DNA of 11,763 nucleotides, taken from Ignavibacteriaceae bacterium (GTDB taxonomy: Bacteria > Bacteroidota > Ignavibacteria > Ignavibacteriales > Ignavibacteriaceae). Positions 1-8,120 of this stretch are shown here, one piece after another. Below the pieces are notes generated by a model, which was given only the letters and a program-made list of their open reading frames with translations, did not search any database and had not been told where the DNA came from. The DNA lies in contig JANWIS010000120.1 of the NCBI GenBank assembly GCA_025449775.1, positions 1 to 11,763 of the forward strand. The letters are read 5' to 3'. The translations under genes were made by a program, and so were the position numbers. How positions within the stretch are numbered: the stretch's first letter is position 1; each line of letters opens with the position of its first letter.

Positions 1-1959
1 AGTATGTTCAATCCGGATGCAGTTGAAGATGTGAATCTTATCTCCGGAGGATTTCCTGCAAAATACGGCGACAGACTTTCTGCTGTTCTCGATGTCACCA
101 ACAAGGAAGGAACTACTTCAAAATCTCTCAGTGGAAATGTAAATATCTCTATCGTCGATGCAAATCTTGTTCTTGAAGGAAAAAATCCTTTTAGCCTGAG
201 AGGAAGCTGGTTATTCAATACACGAAGAACTTATTATGATCTCATCATCGAACCGTTTGTAAAAAACTCAGGATTAGTTGATGACAACACGAGCTTCCCT
301 AATTTTTATGATGTTCAGGGAAAAGTTGTTATTGGTCCGTATGATGGACATAAATTTTTATTCAACGGAATTTTATCAAGAGATGCTGTAAACGTTGTAA
401 GCGGTGAAGAACGCGATTCTCCTGATAGTGTTGGAGTTTACAACATCACAAACAATGATCTTGTTTCTGCGTCATGGCATTATGCACCAAATCCAAATAT
501 GTTGAACAAAGTTGTTTTATCCTGGTATAAAAATAATGGCACAACTGATTTCGATTCACAGTTTCTCGATCCATCACTTAACCGTGATGCGTTTGAAAAT
601 ACAATTCCAGATACATTAGCTCCATACCTTTTGCGATTTTCTTTCGGTGGAAATTTTATTTACACAAAATATTCTGTTGATGATAAGTTCACATACATTC
701 TCAACAATCACATTCTTGAATCAGGTATTGGTGCTGATTTTATGCAGACTACAATCAACTTTACTTTTGATCTGGATGAACAGGTGAAAGCTATTCTCGC
801 TTCAAATCCGCAGTTCAGAGCTGTGCTTGATGATCTTAAAGATGTAAAAAATTATAATCGTTACAGGGCTTATCTTCAGGATAATTTTAGACTAACGGAG
901 AGATTTACTTTTCAACCAAGCTTGAGAATAGATTATTATAACATTCTTGATAAAGCTTATTTCGCTCCGAGAATTTCTTTATCGTACGCTCTTGATCAGC
1001 TTACAACTGTCCGTGCAGTTTGGGGAATGTATTATCAATCACCTGGCTATGAAAAATTACGCGACCAGGGAATTCTTTATGATCTTTCTGATGTTTACAC
1101 AAGTCAGCTTGCTGCAGAACAAGCAATACATTATGTGGCTGGTGATGAAAGATGGCATACAAGTGAGTGGAGTGTAAGAGTTGAAGGATATTACAAAGAT
1201 TTTAAAGACCTTTACACTCCAACAAGATTTCAAGGTGACAGATTTTATACAGAACCAATTCCCGGACAAGATCCAAGGTTTGCATCGGGCTGGACACTTC
1301 CTGCAACTTTCAGTGATGATTCATTAACACAAATACCAATCAATGGTGCAAATGGTGAAGCGTACGGATTTGAATTTTTCCTTGTGAAGAAAAATACTTT
1401 CCAGGGAAGTAAACTATCCGGCTGGGTTTCTTATGCACTTGCGTACGCAAACAGGTTTGATTACGGAACAGAATATCCTTTTAACTTCGATCAAAGACAT
1501 ACACTGAATATTGTTTTAAACTACCAGCTTAACAACTGGCTTGAGTTTGGAGTAAGATGGCAGTACGGTTCCGGTTTTCCAATAAGTCAGCCGGCAGGAG
1601 TTAAGCCAAGAATCATTCTTGAAGACCAGGATCTTGATGGAACTCCCGAAACACCTGTTATTGCAACAAGAGATATTAATAATAACGGAGGTGAAGATCC
1701 TGTAATTTTTGATGTTGATTTTGCAGACAGAAAACTTAACTCGCGTAAACCAATTTATCATCGTCTCGATTTTCGAGTAAATGCTTTTGCAGATTGGTGG
1801 GATCTTGACTGGACAATTTATCTTGATATAATAAATATTTATAACCGTTCAAATGTAATCGGCTACGATTATTATGTTAATGAAGATTTATCCCTCGGCA
1901 AACAAACCACAACAATGCTTCCGATAATTCCTACGCTTGGTTTTAGTGTGAGGTTTTAA
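1..1959 (+). CDS. TonB-dependent outer-membrane receptor, N-terminus missing
   Basis: The reading frame is open from base 1, so the gene starts before the window; 652 residues are visible. The first ~35 residues match the end of a TonB plug domain (the NPDAVEDVNLISGGFPAKYG stretch is typical of FCB-group receptors, where the plug ends before the barrel). The rest alternates short aromatic-rich strands with loops, as in a 22-strand barrel. Late barrel signatures are present: FDQRHTLNIVLNY (near 1486-1524), YGSGFPISQP (1564-1593), and YHRLDFRVN followed by a N-x-x-NRSNV type strand. The protein ends LGFSVRF, with the terminal Phe expected for BAM-dependent insertion. It would take up a large substrate across the outer membrane using TonB energy; the substrate cannot be read from the sequence. 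No SusD-like partner follows. Two acidic loops near 1624-1689 resemble calcium-binding loops. Family call is firm; specificity unknown. Confidence 0.93.
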   Translation, partial: SMFNPDAVEDVNLISGGFPAKYGDRLSAVLDVTNKEGTTSKSLSGNVNISIVDANLVLEGKNPFSLRGSWLFNTRRTYYDLIIEPFVKNSGLVDDNTSFPNFYDVQGKVVIGPYDGHKFLFNGILSRDAVNVVSGEERDSPDSVGVYNITNNDLVSASWHYAPNPNMLNKVVLSWYKNNGTTDFDSQFLDPSLNRDAFENTIPDTLAPYLLRFSFGGNFIYTKYSVDDKFTYILNNHILESGIGADFMQTTINFTFDLDEQVKAILASNPQFRAVLDDLKDVKNYNRYRAYLQDNFRLTERFTFQPSLRIDYYNILDKAYFAPRISLSYALDQLTTVRAVWGMYYQSPGYEKLRDQGILYDLSDVYTSQLAAEQAIHYVAGDERWHTSEWSVRVEGYYKDFKDLYTPTRFQGDRFYTEPIPGQDPRFASGWTLPATFSDDSLTQIPINGANGEAYGFEFFLVKKNTFQGSKLSGWVSYALAYANRFDYGTEYPFNFDQRHTLNIVLNYQLNNWLEFGVRWQYGSGFPISQPAGVKPRIILEDQDLDGTPETPVIATRDINNNGGEDPVIFDVDFADRKLNSRKPIYHRLDFRVNAFADWWDLDWTIYLDIINIYNRSNVIGYDYYVNEDLSLGKQTTTMLPIIPTLGFSVRF

Positions 1960-2001
1960 TATTTATATTTCTCTAGTAAAATTCCAGAGATAAAAAATTA
2001 C

Positions 2002-3183
2002 TTGCCAAACGAAATCCAAATACTAACAGTATCTGAACTAACAAAAGAGATACGTAAAACTCTCGAAGAAAATTTTCAGAAAGTTACTGTCATCGGGGAA
2101 ATTTCAAACTTCAAAGCTCACGTTTCAGGACATTGGTATTTTAGTTTAAAGGATGCTGATGCTGTAATCAATTGCACAATGTGGAAAGGATTAAACCAGT
2201 ATGTCTTCTTCACTCCGCAGGATGGAATGAAAATAGTTGTTAATGGAAGCATAACTGTTTATCCGGCAAGAGGAAATTATCAGCTCGATATCCGTTCGAT
2301 GAAACCATCAGGACTTGGAGAACTTCAGGAAGCTTTTGAAAAACTAAAAAAGAAACTCGATGCCGAAGGATTATTTGATGAACAATATAAAAAACCAATT
2401 CCATCCTTCCCGCAAAAAATTGGAATTGTTACTGCTATTGATTGTGCTGCTTTCAAAGATATGGTGAGTGTTGCACACAGAAGATTTCCACTCGTTGAAT
2501 TAATAATTGCACCTACAAGAGTGCAGGGGATTGGTGCAGCTGAAAGTATTGTGAACAGTATAAAATTCTTGAATGAGCAAAAAAATATTGATGTTATTAT
2601 TGTTGGAAGAGGCGGAGGTTCAATTGAAGATTTGTGGGCATTCAATGAAGAAAAAGTTTCGAGAGCAATATTCAGCTCGAAGATTCCGATAATCTCCGGA
2701 GTCGGACACGAAGTTGATTTTACTATTGCAGATTATGTTGCCGATTTACGAGCACCAACTCCTTCTGCTGCAATGGAAATTGCAACACCGGATATTAGAG
2801 AGATACATAACTTCATAAATGAATTCGTGTTAATATCATCAAGAGTCATTAATGAAAATCTTGAAGAAAGTAAAGAGAAACTTAACTCATTAACAAGATC
2901 TTATGGTTTCAGGATTCCATACGAGCTGGTGAAAAGAAAATCCCAACAGATAGATATTACAGTAAGCAGAATTCTTAAAAACATAGAAAAGTCTTCAATC
3001 GTTTACGATAAGAAAATCTCGTTATTGGCAAAGTCGTTGGAAGCATTTGACGTTAAGAAGACCCTCAGGAGGGGCTTTGTTTTAGTAGAGCAGAACTCTA
3101 AATTTGTTACGAGAGCTAATAAATTTAATAAAAAGCAGAACGCCCGGTTGAAATTTTATGATGGTGATGTGAATACCCGGTAG
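2002..3183 (+). CDS. xseA: Exodeoxyribonuclease VII large subunit
   Basis: Catalytic subunit of exonuclease VII, which degrades single-stranded DNA to short oligonucleotides in repair; it works with several copies of XseB in the cytoplasm. The 393 residues contain an OB-fold DNA-binding domain (about 5-102, with GEISNFKAHVSGHWYFSLKD) and the catalytic domain (about 120-260). GRGGGSIEDLWAFNEE and GVGHEVDFTIADYVADLRAPTPSAA are clear. Residues D153, R203, H236 and D239 line up, with a constant offset of two, with the E. coli residues D155, R205, H238 and D241 known to be essential. The helical C-terminal part is shorter than in E. coli (456 aa total). Start: TTG at 2002 puts the conserved LTVSELTKEI segment at residues 8-17; only a weak AGAGA (1986-1990) lies upstream. 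The segment before D153 (TAIDCAAFKD) departs from the usual TSxTGAAxRD. xseB follows after 11 nt. Confidence 0.95.
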   Translation: MPNEIQILTVSELTKEIRKTLEENFQKVTVIGEISNFKAHVSGHWYFSLKDADAVINCTMWKGLNQYVFFTPQDGMKIVVNGSITVYPARGNYQLDIRSMKPSGLGELQEAFEKLKKKLDAEGLFDEQYKKPIPSFPQKIGIVTAIDCAAFKDMVSVAHRRFPLVELIIAPTRVQGIGAAESIVNSIKFLNEQKNIDVIIVGRGGGSIEDLWAFNEEKVSRAIFSSKIPIISGVGHEVDFTIADYVADLRAPTPSAAMEIATPDIREIHNFINEFVLISSRVINENLEESKEKLNSLTRSYGFRIPYELVKRKSQQIDITVSRILKNIEKSSIVYDKKISLLAKSLEAFDVKKTLRRGFVLVEQNSKFVTRANKFNKKQNARLKFYDGDVNTR

Positions 3184-3194
3184 CTCAGGAGTAA

Positions 3195-3419
3195 ATGCAA
3201 AAGAAAAAAATAAAAAGTAATTTTGAACAAGACCTGCTTCGTCTGGAAGAAATAAGCAGAATGCTTGAAGAAGATAACATCGAACTTGAAGAAGCAATTG
3301 TACTTTTTGATGAAGGGGTAAAACTCTCAAAATCCTGCCTTAAAACCCTTAGAGAATCCGAATTGAAAATAACAGAACTAAAAAGCCAGTTAGAAAAATT
3401 TTCACAAGTTGAAGAATAA
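3195..3419 (+). CDS. xseB: Exodeoxyribonuclease VII small subunit
   Basis: Small helical subunit of exonuclease VII that wraps the helical arms of XseA. The 74 residues are of normal length for the family and show its pattern: an N-terminal helix with LLRLEEISRMLEEDNIELEEA, then the signature LFDEGVKLSKSC, then a second helix rich in Glu and Lys. The ATG at 3195 is preceded by AGGAG (3187-3191), one of the better Shine-Dalgarno matches here although the spacer is only 3 nt. It sits 11 nt after the xseA stop codon, the expected arrangement for two subunits made together. In many proteobacteria xseB is followed by ispA and then dxs; here dxs follows directly after 34 nt and no ispA is present in the window. 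Confidence 0.93.
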   Translation: MQKKKIKSNFEQDLLRLEEISRMLEEDNIELEEAIVLFDEGVKLSKSCLKTLRESELKITELKSQLEKFSQVEE

Positions 3420-3453
3420 ATTTTATTTTATATTCATAGGATGTATCATATAA

Positions 3454-5373
3454 ATGATTGACGAAAAAAAATATCCTGTTCTTTCCAAAGTTGATTATCC
3501 ATCCGATATACGCCAGCTTTCATTACCACAACTGAAACAGTTGTGTACAGATATCAGAGAATATATGGTTGATACTATTTCTGAAATCGGCGGACACTTT
3601 GGTGGAGGATTAGGAGCTGTTGAATTAACAGTTGCCATTCATAAAGTTTTTAATACTCCCTATGATCTTGTAGTATGGGATACTGGTCATCAGGCATATC
3701 CTCATAAAATTCTTACAGGAAGAAAAGAAGCACTTAACAGGATAAGAAAGTTTGGAGGAATAAGCGGCTTTCTTAAAAGATCAGAAAGTGAGTACGATAC
3801 TTTTGGTGCCGGGCATGCTTCTACATCTGTGTCAGCTTCGCTCGGAATGGCACTTGCACGTGATTTAAAAAAAGAACCAAGAAAAGTTGTTGCAATAATC
3901 GGCGACGGTGCAATGACCGGCGGTTTAGCTTATGAAGCGATGAACAATTCCGGAGTGTTGAAGACTGACCTGATTGTAGTTTTAAATGATAACAATATGT
4001 CGATTGCACCAAATGTCTGGCAGATATCAAATTATTTTACAGAGATGATCGCTCATCCAGATTACAATAAATTCAAAGGACAGATTTGGGATCTTACAGG
4101 AAAGCTAGATCAATTTGGTGACCGGATGAGAAAGATAGCAGTACGGCTTGAACATGGAATTAAAGCTGTCATAACTCCCGGTATGCTTTTCGAAGCACTC
4201 GGCTTCAGGTATTTTGGTCCTGTGAACGGACACAATGTTCATCAGGTAATTAAAATATTCGAGCAAGTAAAAGATATGAAAGGACCAATACTTGTTCATG
4301 CAATTACTCAGAAAGGAAAAGGTTATAAACCTGCCGAAAGTCATTCTCAGCGTCTTCATGCTTCAACACCCTTTGATAAAATAACCGGGAAGGCTCATAA
4401 AAAATCCAATGAACCGGTTTCATATACTAAAATTTTTGGAAATGCACTAGTTGAAATAATTGAAAAGAATCCGAAAGTTGTCGGGATTACAGCTGCAATG
4501 CCGGATGGAACAGGACTCGATATTCTCAAAGAAAAAATTCCACAGAATTATTATGATGTTGGAATAGCAGAAGCACATGCCGTCACATTTGCAGCTGGGC
4601 TTGCAACACAAGGCATTGTTCCTGTTGTGGCAATTTATTCTACATTTTTACAAAGAGCATTCGACCAGATAATACACGATGTTTCTCTTCAACATCTGCA
4701 TGTTGTTTTCATTCTTGATCGTGCAGGATTGGTTGGTGCTGATGGACCAACTCACCACGGTGCTTTTGATCTTGCATATCTCAGACTAGTTCCGGGAATG
4801 GTAATAATGGCTCCAAAAGATGAAGCAGAACTTCGTGATATGGTTTACACTGCTGCTGAACATTGTACAGGACCTGTTGCAGTTCGATATCCAAGAGGTT
4901 CAGCACTTGGTGTTCCGCTTTCTGATGGATTTAAGAAAATAGAAATTGGTAAAAGTGAAAAGTTAACTGACGGAGATGATATTGCAATACTTGCCATCGG
5001 TTCAATGGTTGATTATGCACTGAAAGCATCTGATATTCTTAAAGGTAACGGAATTAATTGTGAAGTTACGAATATGCGTTTTGTAAAACCGCTGGATGCA
5101 GAACGTCTCGATAAAATTGCTTCGAAGTTTGAAAAGATAGTGACGATCGAAGAAAATAATTTACCCGGTGGTTTTGGTTCGGCTGTTGCTGAATATTTTA
5201 TCGACGCAAATTATAAAAATGATATTCTGCGGATAGGAATGCCTGATGAGTTTTTCGATCATGGAACACAACCTGAACTTCACAAACAAATATCAATTGA
5301 CCCTGAATCAATTGCTTCCCGTATATCTTCATTCATCCGAAGTTCAAAGTCAACGGAGAAAGCAATTCTTTAA
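3454..5373 (+). CDS. dxs: 1-Deoxy-D-xylulose-5-phosphate synthase
   Basis: Condenses pyruvate and glyceraldehyde 3-phosphate, with thiamine diphosphate and Mg2+, to form DXP for the MEP isoprenoid pathway and for thiamine and pyridoxal synthesis. The 639 residues cover all three transketolase-like domains (E. coli enzyme: 620). Visible: GGHF with H48; WDTGHQAYPHKILTGR (75-90); the ThDP/Mg motif GDGAMTGG (150-157) with N180; the second-domain catalytic Glu E373 in GIAEAHAVTFAAG; RAGLVGADGPTHHGAFD with its conserved Asp and His; GPVAVRYPRG; and a C-terminal domain with NNLPGGFGSAV. Two small departures: A374 stands where most family members have Gln, and the usual GPxDGHD is GPVNGHN (255-261). 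All core catalytic residues remain, so activity is expected. ATG at 3454 has only a weak upstream TAGG. The stop overlaps the next gene's ATG by one base (TAATG). Confidence 0.96.
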   Translation: MIDEKKYPVLSKVDYPSDIRQLSLPQLKQLCTDIREYMVDTISEIGGHFGGGLGAVELTVAIHKVFNTPYDLVVWDTGHQAYPHKILTGRKEALNRIRKFGGISGFLKRSESEYDTFGAGHASTSVSASLGMALARDLKKEPRKVVAIIGDGAMTGGLAYEAMNNSGVLKTDLIVVLNDNNMSIAPNVWQISNYFTEMIAHPDYNKFKGQIWDLTGKLDQFGDRMRKIAVRLEHGIKAVITPGMLFEALGFRYFGPVNGHNVHQVIKIFEQVKDMKGPILVHAITQKGKGYKPAESHSQRLHASTPFDKITGKAHKKSNEPVSYTKIFGNALVEIIEKNPKVVGITAAMPDGTGLDILKEKIPQNYYDVGIAEAHAVTFAAGLATQGIVPVVAIYSTFLQRAFDQIIHDVSLQHLHVVFILDRAGLVGADGPTHHGAFDLAYLRLVPGMVIMAPKDEAELRDMVYTAAEHCTGPVAVRYPRGSALGVPLSDGFKKIEIGKSEKLTDGDDIAILAIGSMVDYALKASDILKGNGINCEVTNMRFVKPLDAERLDKIASKFEKIVTIEENNLPGGFGSAVAEYFIDANYKNDILRIGMPDEFFDHGTQPELHKQISIDPESIASRISSFIRSSKSTEKAIL

Positions 5374-6377
5374 TGGAAAAAACCCGGGTTGCTGTTATCG
5401 GATTGGGGAGCGTTGCTCAACTTGTTCATTTACCCAACTTGTTAAAGATCAACAGTGCACAAATCACTGCAGTTTCAGAAATAAATAAAAGCAGGCTTCA
5501 TTCTGTAGCTGATAAATTCCAGGTAACAAAAAGATATACTGATTACAAAGAATTATTAAAGAATGATGACTCGAATGCAGTGATCATTTCCACACCAACA
5601 AATCTTCATAAGCAGATGGCAATCGATGCACTCAATGCAGGAAAAGATGTGCTTGTTGAAAAACCGCTTGCACGAACCCGAAGCGAAGGTGAAGAGATTA
5701 TCGAAGCAGCAAAAAAGAACAACAAGAAGCTGATGGTTGGAATGAATATGCGATACAGACCTGATTCAATGTTGATAAGGACACTGATTGATGCCGGAGA
5801 AATTGGAAAACCATGTTATATAAAATGCGGATGGATTCGTAAACAGAGCAGCAACGAAAAGTGGTTCAACAGAAGAGAAGAAGCAGGCGGAGGTGTTATT
5901 CTTGATCTCGGAATTCATCTGGTTGATCTTGCACTTTGGCTTGCTGATTATCCACGTGCAATTTCAGTTTCAACTAAAAATTTTTATCACCAGTCAAAAA
6001 ATCTTGAAGATACATCAATTAGTTTTATAAGATGTGATAATTCTGTATTAATAAGTCTGGAAGCGAGCTGGGTTCTTGCAGAAGGTAAAGATAATTTTTA
6101 CACAACAATTTATGGAACAAAGGGAAGCATCGGAGCCAACCCGTTCAAACTTATTAAGATGCTGGAATCTGAACAAATTGATCTCGGCACATCTATTCTC
6201 GATACACCTGCTGAAGCATTTAAGAAATCTTATTTAAATGAGCTTAAAAGTTTTATTGGAGCAATTAGAGGACTTAATCCTATTTTTTCCTCAGGTGAAG
6301 AAGCATTGCAGCTTTTGACAATTGTTGATGCGATGTATAAATCAGCAGAAAAAGATCAGGAAATAATATTATCATAA
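5373..6377 (+). CDS. Gfo/Idh/MocA family NAD(P)-dependent oxidoreductase
   Basis: A 334-residue oxidoreductase of the Gfo/Idh/MocA fold. The N-terminal Rossmann domain (about 1-120) starts VAVIGLGSVAQ, a GxGxxA nucleotide-binding loop. The family motif EKP is at 96-98, with K97 the expected catalytic Lys, and the GMNMRYRP segment follows at 123-130. The C-terminal alpha/beta domain carries AGGGVILDLGIHLVDLALW (171-188 region), where D178 and H182 fit the usual D-x-x-x-H catalytic pair. Members act on sugars, inositols, biliverdin and other carbonyl or hydroxyl substrates; nothing here fixes the substrate. The ATG overlaps the dxs stop codon (TAATG), so translation is probably coupled to dxs; GGAG at 5355-5358 may serve as ribosome binding site but is 14 nt away. 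The response regulator gene begins 4 nt after its stop. The coupling hints at, but does not prove, a related metabolic role. Confidence 0.9.
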   Translation: MEKTRVAVIGLGSVAQLVHLPNLLKINSAQITAVSEINKSRLHSVADKFQVTKRYTDYKELLKNDDSNAVIISTPTNLHKQMAIDALNAGKDVLVEKPLARTRSEGEEIIEAAKKNNKKLMVGMNMRYRPDSMLIRTLIDAGEIGKPCYIKCGWIRKQSSNEKWFNRREEAGGGVILDLGIHLVDLALWLADYPRAISVSTKNFYHQSKNLEDTSISFIRCDNSVLISLEASWVLAEGKDNFYTTIYGTKGSIGANPFKLIKMLESEQIDLGTSILDTPAEAFKKSYLNELKSFIGAIRGLNPIFSSGEEALQLLTIVDAMYKSAEKDQEIILS

Positions 6378-6381
6378 AAGC

Positions 6382-7071
6382 ATGAAAAAGATTTTACTCG
6401 TTGATGATGAACCTGATATAATTGAATTTCTTAAGTACAATCTTGAACAGGAAAATTTTGAAGTCCTGGTAAGTTACGATGGAAAGGATGCGCTTAAAAA
6501 GTTATCGTACAAACCTGATCTGATAATTCTTGATATTATGATGCCAGAGATGGATGGTTTTGAAGTTTCCGAACAGATAAAAAAAAACAAAGAGTACAAT
6601 GATATCCCAATAATTTTTCTTACTGCCAAATCCAGTGAGACGGATGAGATAAAAGGATTGGATCTCGGTGCAAGCGATTATATTCAGAAGCCGATATCGC
6701 CTAAAAAACTTATTGCACGAATAAAATCCAATCTAAGAAAAGTTGATGATAATGCAAAAAAAACTTCTGATGTAAAAGTATTGAAGGTTGGCAGTCTTGT
6801 AATTGATGTTGAAAGATTTGTTATAACTATAGATGGCAAGCAAAAATTTTTTCCGAGGAAAGAGTTTCAATTAATTCATTTCCTTGCAAGCAATCCTGGT
6901 AAAGTTTTAACAAGAGAATCGTTGCTGAAGGAAATCTGGGGAAATGATGTATATGTAATTGACCGCACAATAGATGTGCATATCAGGAAGATTCGCGAAA
7001 AATTAGATAAACACTCAGAACTAATCGAAACAGTAAAAGGTGTTGGATACAGATTTCAAAACAACCAATAA
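6382..7071 (+). CDS. OmpR/PhoB-family two-component response regulator
   Basis: A 229-residue transcription factor with an N-terminal receiver domain (about 1-120) and a C-terminal winged-helix DNA-binding domain (about 132-227). Receiver landmarks are complete: acidic pair D8/D9, phospho-acceptor D51 in LIILDIMMPEMDG, switch residue T81 in FLTAK, and K103 in YIQKP. The DNA-binding half shows FFPRKEFQLIHFLASNPGKV, the LLKEIWG turn, DRTIDVHIRKIREKL (recognition helix) and the closing VKGVGYRF. It should be phosphorylated by the kinase encoded next, which starts inside its last codons. The architecture and the partner's style are PhoB/PhoR-like, but no phosphate genes or Pho-box repeats were seen, so phosphate control is not claimed. 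A run of nine A residues (6579-6587) lies inside the receiver coding region. No clear Shine-Dalgarno site; the gene begins 4 nt after the oxidoreductase stop. Confidence 0.95.
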   Translation: MKKILLVDDEPDIIEFLKYNLEQENFEVLVSYDGKDALKKLSYKPDLIILDIMMPEMDGFEVSEQIKKNKEYNDIPIIFLTAKSSETDEIKGLDLGASDYIQKPISPKKLIARIKSNLRKVDDNAKKTSDVKVLKVGSLVIDVERFVITIDGKQKFFPRKEFQLIHFLASNPGKVLTRESLLKEIWGNDVYVIDRTIDVHIRKIREKLDKHSELIETVKGVGYRFQNNQ

Positions 7072-8089
7072 GTTTATTATAAACCTTGTATCTGCTTTAG
7101 TTTACTACAGGGAATTCTTAATTATAAATATTCTTTTCGCAGTAATAATATTTTTGTTCAGAGATTCCATTTCATTCCTGCCGTTATTAATCTTCGCAGT
7201 TATTGTTGCAAACATTATCGCATTTTACTTCATTGGTGGAAAAAGGAACAAAGAACTCGATGAGATAAAATTGATCATCAATAATATAAGGGAAGGTAAA
7301 TACAATAACGAGGAAGAGATAAAGCTAGGCTCCGGTTTACATTCTATTGAACGTGCAATTAAAAAAATGTTCAGAAAAGAAAAAAGTGATATTGATAATC
7401 TTCAACGACTTCAGAGAGTACGGTCGCAATTCCTTGCAAATGTTTCTCACGAATTAAGAACACCTATCTTTGCAATCCAGGGATACATAGAAACATTATT
7501 GAATGGAGCAATCCATGACAAAAAAGTTAATATGAATTTTCTTGAAAAGGCTAATCAGAATACAATATCACTGAGTAATTTACTTAATGACCTGATAGAT
7601 ATTTCAATGATAGAATCAGGTGAAATGCGAATGAGCTACAGGTATTTTGAGATTAATAGTCTGATCAGCCAGGTCTTCCAGGAAAATAAAAAGATGGCTG
7701 AAGATAAAAAACTTATCCTCGATACAATTCCTGCAAGAGAAGATCTGCAAGTTTTTGGTGACAGGGATAAACTGAGACAGGTTCTTGTAAACCTTGTGCA
7801 TAATGCTATAAAATATACAGAAAAAGGGAAGATTGAAATTATTGTTCAGGAAGAGGAAAAGCAGGCTAAAATTAGTGTGAAAGATACAGGAATAGGAATT
7901 TCGGAAAGTTATGTCGATAGGATTTTTGAACGGTTTTTCAGAATTGATAAAGCTCGGTCAAGGTCTATTGGCGGAACCGGACTTGGATTAGCCATCGTAA
8001 AGCATATAATTGAAGCCCATCATTCAAAAGTTATTGTGAATAGCGAAGCGGGCAAGGGAAGTGAGTTTTCGTTCTACCTGAAAAAATAA
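7040..8089 (+). CDS. PhoR-like membrane sensor histidine kinase without periplasmic sensor
   Basis: The 349-residue frame has two hydrophobic segments (about 27-40 and 46-65) separated by only about five residues, a charged linker (about 68-125), then a HisKA dimerisation domain with FLANVSHELRTP (phospho-acceptor H137) and a HATPase domain with the N box LVNLVHNAIKY (N251, N255), DTGIGI (282-287), the F box FERFFRIDKARSR, and GGTGLGLAI (311-319). All elements for autophosphorylation are present. There is no room for a periplasmic sensing domain and no PAS domain is visible, so any input would be intramembrane, through the linker, or from a partner. Start is uncertain: TAA at 7034-7036 limits it to GTG 7040 or TTG 7043, both too close to AAAGG (7036-7040); the next ATG (7367) would remove both membrane segments. 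The 7040 start overlaps the regulator gene by 32 nt. Confidence 0.92.
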   Translation: MLDTDFKTTNKFIINLVSALVYYREFLIINILFAVIIFLFRDSISFLPLLIFAVIVANIIAFYFIGGKRNKELDEIKLIINNIREGKYNNEEEIKLGSGLHSIERAIKKMFRKEKSDIDNLQRLQRVRSQFLANVSHELRTPIFAIQGYIETLLNGAIHDKKVNMNFLEKANQNTISLSNLLNDLIDISMIESGEMRMSYRYFEINSLISQVFQENKKMAEDKKLILDTIPAREDLQVFGDRDKLRQVLVNLVHNAIKYTEKGKIEIIVQEEEKQAKISVKDTGIGISESYVDRIFERFFRIDKARSRSIGGTGLGLAIVKHIIEAHHSKVIVNSEAGKGSEFSFYLKK

Positions 8090-8120
8090 TTTTTACATCT
8101 AATTTAAATCATACTTTGGG

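Noticed and set aside
947..1269. Small frames on both strands inside the TonB receptor gene as possible nested genes
   Set aside because: No start signals or conserved motifs; the receptor frame explains the sequence.
1977..1982. TAAAAT as a -10 box for xseA
   Set aside because: No acceptable -35 at 16-18 bases upstream, and such hexamers are frequent in AT-rich gaps.
1970..1990. Inverted repeat TCTCT / AGAGA after the TonB receptor gene followed by an A run
   Set aside because: The stem is only 5 bp with an 11-base loop, and no T tract follows on the plus strand; too weak to call a terminator.
6579..6587. Run of nine A inside the response regulator gene, with similar A runs in mdh (9781-9788) and the kinase (7361-7367)
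   Set aside because: Could allow slippage, but all frames are intact and Lys-rich AAA codons explain the runs; no alternative product with conserved sequence is seen.
8090..8120. AAAAAATAATTTTT after the kinase gene as a terminator
   Set aside because: The palindrome is purely A-T with no GC stem, so it would not form a stable terminator hairpin.
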